A stretch of 64,000 nt of DNA from positions 44,856,197-44,920,196 of the forward strand of contig CM063113.1 of assembly GCA_031841125.1 (NCBI GenBank). The letters are read 5' to 3'. Both the position numbers and the translations under genes were made by a program. This stretch comes from Acanthococcus lagerstroemiae (lineage: Eukaryota; Arthropoda; Insecta; Hemiptera; Eriococcidae). Shown here piece after piece: positions 58,201 to 64,000 of the stretch. Every line of letters begins with the position of its first letter. The first letter of the stretch is position 1. The notes beneath the pieces were generated by a model. The model was not told where the DNA came from and searched no databases. It saw nothing but the letters and a program-made list of their open reading frames with translations.

Positions 58201-61200
58201 CAAATAATTCACGTACTCTGATAACGAGTTACGCCATCGGGTACACGCGACCCGAATAATATCGACTTTCGACAGCACACACAAACTCCTAGATCCTAGA
58301 TCGTTGACAGTAACACGTACCTCTAATCCTAATCCAACCAGTCTGTTCATAATATCGATGACAGATGTACATCCCATATACGCACACACACACAGTGGCC
58401 AGATTCCCCATAACTACACAATCCCGGCGACGCTATTAGGTCAATTAGATACAGAATTTAATGGACTGTTTCCTGCTCGCCGGCATCAACAGCTCGGCAC
58501 AATTTGTTCGGGCCCAACAACACACGGCGGCCCAGAGCACGTCCGCGACCGCTGGCTCCCGCTTCCCGCCATCCAGCCTTTACACAATCCACAACCGAAC
58601 AGCATATTTACCTTTTTTCGGGATCAGCGACTTCAGCAGCAAGATGGCGTTCTCGTCGCACGCCCACGCGTGCATCTTCCTATAGCTGTCACGGCCCTTC
58701 TCGGTAAGCTTGTCCCACGGCTTCGGCTTGGACAGCAGCTCGGAGACGGTGCCCTGCGACAGGCCCAGCACGTACTTGGCGAACAGCCGCTGGCCCACGT
58801 TGTGGATGGACAGCAGCTCGCGCACCCGCCGCGCTATGTGCAGCGTGTCCAGATTCTGCGTCGAGTACTTGTCCATGTTGTACCGCAGCATCTCCTGCAG
58901 CCGCGCCTCCATCGGGTCGCCTTTCGGTATCAGCGATTCGCCGTACCGGCCGACGATCGAGCCCGGATCGTCGCCGAAGCGAAACGGCGAACGCGGATCG
59001 TCGAACCGGAACTGCGACTTCAGCATGTCGAAATTCATCGGCAGGTTGTTGTTCAGGCCCATGTTGATGCCGCACAGTCCGTTGATCAGGCCGGGCGGTA
59101 TGTTGTTGTTGCTGCTGCTGGTATTGTTGTTCAGGTGCGGCGAATTGTTGTTCGATATCAGCTCCGGGTCGCTGCTGCTGGCCGGCGACTTGCACGGCGT
59201 CATGCCGTCGCCGCGGTGACTATGGTGCTCCAGCGACGGCGCCGGCGAGTCGGCGTCCGCCAGCGATTTGGGGGTGTCGTTGCGCGAGATCGGCGTCTCC
59301 GTCGGACCCTCTTTATCCGAGTGCTCGCTGTGGGTTCGCGTTGACTTTGATTGACCTGCGAACACGGGAAACCGTTTGTTAAAACTGTTGTCGCAAAACT
59401 AGTGAGTGAATTCTGTATGTTTTAATAAAAGTCAATCAGGATTGCAGACTATTGCAACTGAGTTGCTGGAAACGTGTAACCAACCAATCTCATTCGCCAT
59501 CTATATTAGTAGCAGATGCAAGAGATAGTCTCCCGGGACCCGAGCCATACGCTCTTCCTCTGTTTCCAGTTTATTTTATGTCACATAAGATGAGATTGAC
59601 TTCATTGACCTTCCTCTACAATATTCTGAATTCGTCGCGGATCCATCCCGTCTTGTTCACTACTAACTACCATATGTGCCATCGTCTTCAACCTTACACA
59701 TAGATTGCAAACAGTAGCCTTTCAACTAACACCAAGAGAGGAAACAGTGTACAACCTCATCAGTATGTTATTTACATGCTACTTGCTATTGTAATATTTG
59801 CTACTTTGTATCAGAAAGGTATCACCTAAATATTCAGTGAAGATAGGTACTATAGTGACATCAAGCTGATATCACAAAAGCAAAATCGATTTTAACCCAA
59901 TATCACAGTGGTAACCATCTTTAATGAGTATTCAGATGATACTCTCCTGATAAAAACTTGTGTACCTATATACATTGACATCGCCTTAACACCACACTGT
60001 GGTATTTCTGTTGAACCTTCTTGGTACAAATTCTAGAACATGAAAGTATCATGCGAGTAGTTGTATCATACGCGCACCTACATTACTCCATAATAGATTC
60101 TCTCTTCTTTGTGTTAGCTAAACCACCCATAGTAAAAAGAAATCATTTAAGCAATGGTTTTCAGTCTTATTAGCGCCATCCCATCCTGTTCACACTACAA
60201 CCATCGTGTTCAATCTTTGATTGTAGACAGTATAGCCTTTCAGCTAACACTAAGAAAGGAAAGAGAACATAACTTCATCAGTATGTTAGTATCAGAGTCC
60301 GAGCAGATTCGATTTATTCAAATGAGGACTCATCTATAATGTTCCATACTGATGGTAGTCTACACCCGAGTCTAACATCTGGTAGGTATCTACTCAAGCA
60401 GATACTTGAGTCATTCCGCTCAAGTATGTACTTGATGCAGGATTCCAGTTTTGTATTGCAACACTTGCTTTGACCATCCACATCCAACCTTTATAAAATA
60501 ATCGTTTGAATGACTCGAGTATCCATTCGAGTATTCGATCATTCGATGGAAATCACCTGACAAAACCTCGATCATTCGATGGAAATTACCTGACAAAACC
60601 TTTCTTTGTGTTTGCCCATAGTAATGCATTACTTGCATACTCAACTTAGGCTCTACCCCAAACTCTTCTACCTATAGTACAGCACCTAGAAACATGCAGA
60701 GTATCAACATCCTTAGTGCCCGACTATTCACAATTCACTAAGCGGAACGTTCCGCGTACCAAATTCAAATTGTGAATTGTCGGGAAGCAACGGAAAATGG
60801 CGAACGTCAATACTCGGGTGTTTCCAGATACTTAACCTACAGGTACCTACTGTTCTCCTGCATTTACCTCATAGTTATCAATTTCACATAGTCTATGTGT
60901 AGTGTCCAGTAAGGTATTCATTACAACTACTCACCAATTTCCTCTGAAGATTCTTGAGCATCGTGCGAGTAATCGGTTTTGTGTGACTCGGTGTCGCGCG
61001 GCGAATGAGGAGCGGGTGAGGTGTTCGTAGGCGACGGTGGTAGCTGAAACGGTTTACTAGCTGGTAGCGAGAGCGTGGCCGCGGTCACGTTGGGCGGCGA
61101 CGTGGAAGATGATTGACTAATAATGGTACGCTCTAGAGACCGTCTCCAGTTGGCGACGATCTCTTCACCGAGGAAGGAACCGAACTGTTCAACGTTCTGC

Positions 61201-61862
61201 AGACCGGGCGGCGCCGATCCGCTCGTGGGGAAGGAGAAAGTCGGCTCGGAGGAACGACTGGGCGCGCGCACCAGATCACCTGCAACAAACACGGCCAAAT
61301 ACAGTGATTCGGTTTGGATACGGTGGATTCGGATTTCGATGTCCCTGCGGAGGACGTATCGATTGCCTGCGCACTGTGTAACCGGGATCCAAAGCTCTTT
61401 TGAAAACTGACTCTGAACTGAGTGTTTGAAGACAGCAGGAAACGGGTTTCTGCAGCCTACTTCAACTCTAGTGAGTTAGTAGGAGTTATTGTCAAATTTT
61501 TCAAATGTGAAAGTCAGCATTAATAGCAGAGTAAATATCCTACTATACGAGGGGGAGGTGTAGCTTGCTACTAGAAAAGTTGAAGTCGTGGCTTTTGCTG
61601 CTTTGATCCAAGTAAACATGTAGCTACTCCTCCTGCGCTACCTATATCAAATATGTGCGAAGGTACACCAAACTTACTTTGTGATTCGGAAGGTGATATG
61701 CTTTGATTGCGCTTTTGAGTGAATGGTTCGCTTTTGACGCGATCGGACAGCGGTTCCGAGTCGGTGGTAGTGCTGGCTGTGGTAGTGTTGGTAGTGGTGC
61801 TTGTCGTCGAGACGTTGTTGTTTTCGATATTCTCGATCAGTTTATTATCAGACTTGTAAATG
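45126..61862 (-). CDS. cut: cut (CUX family) CUT-homeobox transcription factor, 3' ten exons
   Basis: Ten exons join in phase on the minus strand: 61862-61678, 61279-60935, 59355-58612, 56689-56520, 53915-53773, 53666-53215, 52325-52081, 51742-51484, 50839-50421 (or from 50902), and 46289-45126. All introns are GT-AG. Together they give about 1,375 residues with three CUT repeats, one Cut homeodomain and an acidic C-terminus. The three-CUT plus homeodomain plan identifies Cut/CUX. In insects it is a nuclear DNA-binding regulator of external sensory organ, wing-margin and other cell fates. The N-terminal coiled-coil exons and promoter are outside the window. Introns are 106 bp to 4.1 kb and hold repeats. 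No frameshift or internal stop is seen. Confidence 0.96.
46290..50420 (-). other. cut: cut intron w9-w10 with degenerate minisatellite
   Basis: From about 47380 to 50050 the intron is a patchwork of ~18-22-bp variants of TTTCTAGAAGTCAG and TTTCCAAAAGTCA. A higher-order block (GCCACGTGTGTTCCCCTTGA, then CTTTCTAAAAGTATG, then ACAGAATCTGTCTTTC) recurs near 47870, 48151, 48428, 48872, 49536 and 49791. A second sub-block (TTTTTTGTTTGATTATTTCG, ACGAGGTTTGTTCATATTAG) is duplicated at 48730 and 49393. Long open stretches here are repeat artefacts. Confidence 0.7.
50421..50839 (-). CDS. cut: cut exon w9 (linker and start of CUT repeat 3), alternative acceptors
   Basis: Two acceptors are usable: TTACAG|CGATGACGCCC at 50839 and TTGCAG|CTATGACGCCC at 50902. 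They sit in a 63-bp tandem duplication, so the longer form adds 21 codons in frame and repeats [15 protein letters not shown]. The rest encodes [11 protein letters not shown], a Pro/His-rich linker, and [20 protein letters not shown] at the start of CUT3. Donor AAAAG|GTGAGT, phase 0. The start given is the shorter form, and which acceptor is used is unknown. Confidence 0.93.
50840..51483 (-). other. cut: cut intron w8-w9
   Basis: Contains the upstream half of the duplicated acceptor (50840-50902). No other gene-like feature was recognised. Confidence 0.6.
51484..51742 (-). CDS. cut: cut exon w8 (CUT repeat 2 body)
   Basis: Acceptor TTATAG|GTGAAA and donor CTACTC|GTGAGT. It encodes [53 protein letters not shown] and the tail [14 protein letters not shown]. 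All conserved CUT-repeat positions are present. It ends after one base of a Pro codon shared with exon w9. Confidence 0.96.
52081..52325 (-). CDS. cut: cut exon w7 (start of CUT repeat 2)
   Basis: Acceptor GTCGCAG|GTTCAA and donor CGTAAG|GTCAGT. The exon is mostly Ser/Pro linker ([31 protein letters not shown]) and ends with [20 protein letters not shown], the first helix of CUT2. The repeat continues in phase 0 with VKEQLSQF of the next exon. Confidence 0.94.
52326..53214 (-). other. cut: cut intron w6-w7
   Basis: Unique-looking sequence. The short plus-strand open stretch at 52764-53012 is unsupported. Confidence 0.5.
53215..53666 (-). CDS. cut: cut exon w6 (linker between CUT1 and CUT2)
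   Basis: Acceptor GCGCAG|ATTCAT, 106 bp after exon w5, and donor GAGCCAG|GTTAGT. It encodes [14 protein letters not shown], then [14 protein letters not shown], an Asn/Gly-rich low-complexity run ([16 protein letters not shown]), [15 protein letters not shown] and VRPKTEPG. The xDLSL sequence resembles a CtBP-type corepressor contact, which is inferred only. Confidence 0.9.
53773..53915 (-). CDS. cut: cut exon w5 (YQEELAKLM motif)
   Basis: Acceptor TATTTAG|TGTGCT and donor CCTGG|GTGAGT. It encodes [40 protein letters not shown] and GRDHAFPG, a block conserved between CUT1 and CUT2 in Cut/CUX. It ends after two bases of a Gly codon. Confidence 0.92.
53916..56519 (-). other. cut: cut intron w4-w5 with ~21-bp degenerate repeat
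   Basis: From about 54900 to 55730, and resuming 56054-56180, the sequence is a drifting ~20-23-bp repeat around CTCTTCAAGACTTGTT and AAACTCTTCAAGACT. It is interrupted by the small element at 55733. The 54081-54491 open stretch is unsupported by any family or splice pattern. Confidence 0.65.
55733..56053. mobile_element. Small hAT-like MITE in cut intron
   Basis: Starts CAGGGATGTTGGTGTAGAC and ends GTCTACGCGTAAGCAAACAT then CCCTG, so the ends are inverted (CAGGGATGTT). It carries internal TGTAGACAAAT repeats. Flanks CTTGTAAT and CTTGTCAC agree at 6 of 8 positions and may be a decayed 8-bp target duplication. Confidence 0.65.
56520..56689 (-). CDS. cut: cut exon w4 (linker after CUT1)
   Basis: Acceptor CTTCAG|GTAAAG and donor GGACAG|GTACAG. 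The split Gly codon is completed by GT. It encodes [34 protein letters not shown] (the conserved helix after CUT1) and an acidic/Ser segment ending SPNRGQ. It ends in phase 0. Confidence 0.92.
56690..58611 (-). other. cut: cut intron w3-w4
   Basis: About 57300-58300 is repeat-free, AT-rich, CpG-containing sequence with A/G-rich runs near 57375-57420. It resembles the 3'UTR in texture and could hold conserved regulatory DNA, though nothing specific is identifiable. The 57356-57844 minus-strand open stretch is T-rich translation without a family. Confidence 0.45.
58612..59355 (-). CDS. cut: cut exon w3 (CUT repeat 1)
   Basis: Acceptor TTCGCAG|GTCAAT and donor AAAAAG|GTAAAT. The first part is Ser/Pro/Asn-rich linker. 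The conserved [18 protein letters not shown] precedes CUT1, which begins at [13 protein letters not shown] (58852) and contains [19 protein letters not shown]. The CUT repeat is a DNA-binding domain of about 80 residues. This one ends at LKSLIPKK at the exon edge. The exon is relatively GC-rich. Confidence 0.96.
59356..60934 (-). other. cut: cut intron w2-w3 with duplicated and tandem segments
   Basis: Segment 59630-59765 (TCCATCCCGTCTTGTTCACT, TAGCCTTTCAACTAACACCA, CTCATCAGTATGTTA) is repeated in diverged form at 60170-60290. A 33-bp unit (CATTCGATGGAAATCACCTG) is tandemly duplicated at 60535-60567 and 60568-60600 with one difference. A foldback lies at 60719-60784. Confidence 0.65.
60719..60784. 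repeat. 66-bp foldback in cut intron with internal palindrome
   Basis: The ends CCCGACTATTCACAATTCA and TGTGAATTGTCGGG are inverted repeats. A perfect 14-bp palindrome GCGGAACGTTCCGC sits between them at 60742-60755. A tiny MITE or a symmetric protein-binding site are both possible. Confidence 0.6.
60935..61279 (-). CDS. cut: cut exon w2 (linker, conserved [16 protein letters not shown] motif)
   Basis: Acceptor TTGCAG|GTGATC and donor AATTG|GTGAGT, phase 1 to phase 1. It encodes [15 protein letters not shown] and [15 protein letters not shown], which I recognise as the conserved block preceding CUT1 in insect Cut proteins. A Pro/Ser-rich stretch ([18 protein letters not shown]) follows. Confidence 0.88.
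61678..61862 (-). CDS. cut: cut exon w1 (linker before CUT1)
   Basis: Acceptor TTTCAG|CATTTAC and donor CACAAA|GTAAGT. It starts by completing a codon with one base and ends after one base, matching the next exon. It encodes [15 protein letters not shown], a Ser/Thr-rich run and [21 protein letters not shown] resembles a sumoylation-type motif. It is assigned by phase and position, because the linker is poorly conserved. Confidence 0.75.
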
Positions 61863-64000
61863 CTGAAAGCAAAAATGAAAACAAGTAATGAGAGCTAAGC
61901 TACGAGGTCGGTATTCCAGGACAGTCATCGGTCAGGAACGGGCGTACATCGCAAGCGCTTATAATGAATCCCGCAGCAGGCGCTCATACTGTACGGCCGA
62001 CTTTTCGAAATCGAACTCGAATTTCGGATAGATGGGTGTATTGCATATCCTGTGTGTGCCAGCCCGCACAAGCACCGCGACATCAATAAGTCTCGCATTT
62101 TATAACCTGTCAATGCATGTGGAATTTACTTCGAAAAACGTTTGCTGTTTTCTCGAAATTCTCATTATCGGGTTGTTCGGATATTATTCATAACTTCCAG
62201 CTCATCGTCGTCTCATTTTTTTCATAATTGCGATTATGTAACGGAAATATGGAGAATAAATTAATATTTGAAAAATGCTTAATTAACGTATTCGACACAC
62301 TCGAAAAAGCAACCAGGTAAGGTAGTAAATTAAAAGACAGTTTGACAGTAAAGACCAGAGCGCGTCTAGTTTCCACGTTACGTATCGAATATCGTTTATC
62401 CCCGATATAAATATACCTTCGAAATGTCATAAACTACGCGTACACGCCGTTAATAATAATTTTTTTTCTCTTTCGTTTAATATGTTCTTAATTTGAATAT
62501 CTCGATAGATTTTACGATTCTAAAGAACCGGTACATCGGATATCGGCGGATCGGTATTTCGGAGGCGATGCGCGATACAGAAGGTTAACAAATGTGATCA
62601 TTTTTTGGCAATCAAAATCGGTTAATTTATTTGCCATACACACTCGACATGTCATGGTGGTACGCCAGGGAAGGGAGGACCCGAACGAGAACGTTAAATT
62701 ATGGCGGATCGCGGATGCTCGTTAAGCAAATTTCAGTCGCATTCGAGTGTACTCGAGCCCCAGGTAGGTACTTTCTCTCTCTTACCATCGCCCTCGTTCC
62801 AATAACGTGTACTCGTGCTGAGTCATTTACCCAGAACTACAAAGTCCTCGTCGAAATATCGTATTGTTATCATTTTTGTACGCCAGAAAATAAATCTGCT
62901 TAGTCCGTAGACGTAGAGCGCGAAAAAATGTATCGAACTTTTTATAAATAGCAACTAACCTTAATTCAGAAGGATTTTGACTGTTTTATACACATGAAGC
63001 GAGTCCAGCTCTTCACTCAGGTCATGCCCTCGCGATTGTGAAATCAAGTCTTTTCAAAAGATGGTATGCTGCATTTCAATTTAGGACCTTTGGTGGAGCG
63101 TATGGCATGGCACGCATGCCAAATTGGCTTCCCAGACATCGCGTCCCTGGCCCCGGGAACTACCCTGAGTATCGCATCAGCGACCAGAGGGACCTATCGA
63201 GGCTGGCCTGGGCCTCTATTTCGCCTCTTTGCTTCGGATTCACTCTGTCTTGCCAGGGCCACTATGGGACACCCTGACCTAGGCACCGTTCACCCAGCAT
63301 TAATCTGGAATTCGGGTGCATCACAGCCGGATGCGCTTCCTTCCTTCACCCCTCATCTCCTCGTTTGGTTTGGTACGTGTGCAGACGCAGGAAGGTGGTG
63401 ACGATGGGGGGGGGGACCCTTCCGGGGAAGCAGCTCTGGGATGGTACAGAGTCGATGTGTCCTGTTCGTCGGCCTTCTACTTCGACCACTCTGTTTGCAT
63501 CTTCTTCTTCGTGATGGTCGAGACAAAGGCCAACACAGACAAAGAATGCTACCGGAGAGCAGGCAAAGCTTGACATATCTGTGAACAACTAGATACGAGT
63601 ATGTGCACCAAACTTCGGGATACTGTGCGACTGGAGAGTAGTATCGCCCGGGGCTGGATTGTTTTCAAAACATCTAGAAACTCGCGCGGTATGAGAGACG
63701 TACCGAAGAGTTTTTCCTGGAGGTGGAGGAAAGGGGGGGGGGGAATTGTGATAGTTCTAACTGACTCAACTCAAAATTCCCAAGTATCAAAACAGAAAAA
63801 AACCTTTTGACTTATTGGATTTTTCCAACTGACTCAATCAGGGACGTACCGATATGGAGGGGGGGGGCAACTTACCCCCCCCCCGTAGGAATTTTTCACT
63901 CAGCAGTTGAGAAAATCCAACACAAGTTTTTTGTTGTTTTTTTTTACTTTGCTTTGATATTTGGGAATTGAATTGTAAAGTTGGGAAACCCAACAAGTCA
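61863..64000 (-). other. cut: cut intron upstream of w1, with repeats at the far end
   Basis: No further cut exon was recognised. Block 63040-63400 contains the GARMPNW-type repeat (63091-63175: TATGGCATGGCACGCATGCC) also seen at 13836 and 25868. About 63699-64000 resembles the element at 14818-15131 (GAGACGTACCGAAGAG, GACTCAACTCAAAATTCCC, GGGACGTACCGATATGG). Whether the whole stretch is intron depends on exons beyond the window. Confidence 0.5.

Noticed and set aside
58304..59344. 346-codon plus-strand frame
   Set aside because: Shadow of the CUT1 exon on the minus strand. It has no recognisable domain and runs across a real splice site.

Overview
This is an arthropod, almost certainly insect, nuclear genome window. 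It is AT-rich and loaded with transposon debris. It carries one large intron-containing gene: the 3' two-thirds of the CUT-homeobox gene cut (CUX family) on the minus strand. Intron structure, insect-type RTE, hAT, Ty3/gypsy and P-element-like remnants, and the Cut homeodomain sequence support this. A hemipteran such as a mealybug or aphid relative is a guess and is not shown by the sequence.

Right third (about 43.6-61.9 kb): ten minus-strand exons join in phase into about 1,375 codons. They encode three CUT repeats, a Cut-type homeodomain (His at position 50 of WFHNHR) and an acidic tail ending at a TGA at 45126-45128. The 5' exons (coiled-coil N-terminus, promoter) lie outside the window beyond 61862. 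A probable 3'UTR runs from 45125 to about 43600. Exon w9 has a tandemly duplicated 63-bp 3' splice site plus exon start. Either acceptor keeps frame, which predicts two isoforms differing by 21 residues. Two introns are filled with different ~20-bp-periodic degenerate minisatellites.

Left two-thirds (1-43.6 kb): no intact host gene was recognised. In order this part holds a long-arm foldback element (1-1295); a diverged repeat array (2.1-5.1 kb); a ~7.4 kb imperfect palindrome (about 5520-12965) whose core is 3 kb of homopyrimidine/homopurine blocks; several TIR elements (13.5-18.1 kb); a second foldback copy carrying a mitochondrial-like insertion with a tRNA-Met fold (20.3-21.4 kb); a four-copy ~285-bp repeat (21.4-24.3 kb); and nested hAT-type elements with perfect 8-bp target duplications (27.6-29.2 kb). 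These are followed by a degenerate P-element/THAP9-like transposase remnant (29.6-31.6 kb). Next is a three-layer nest, in which an inactive Ty3/gypsy pol fragment is split by a hAT-like element that is itself split by a nearly full-length but broken RTE-type LINE (32.6-37.3 kb). Last come a PSQ-domain transposase scrap and another foldback element (40-42.4 kb).

All boundaries were read by eye. Repeat identities are visual estimates, and homology calls rest on recognised motifs rather than on searches.
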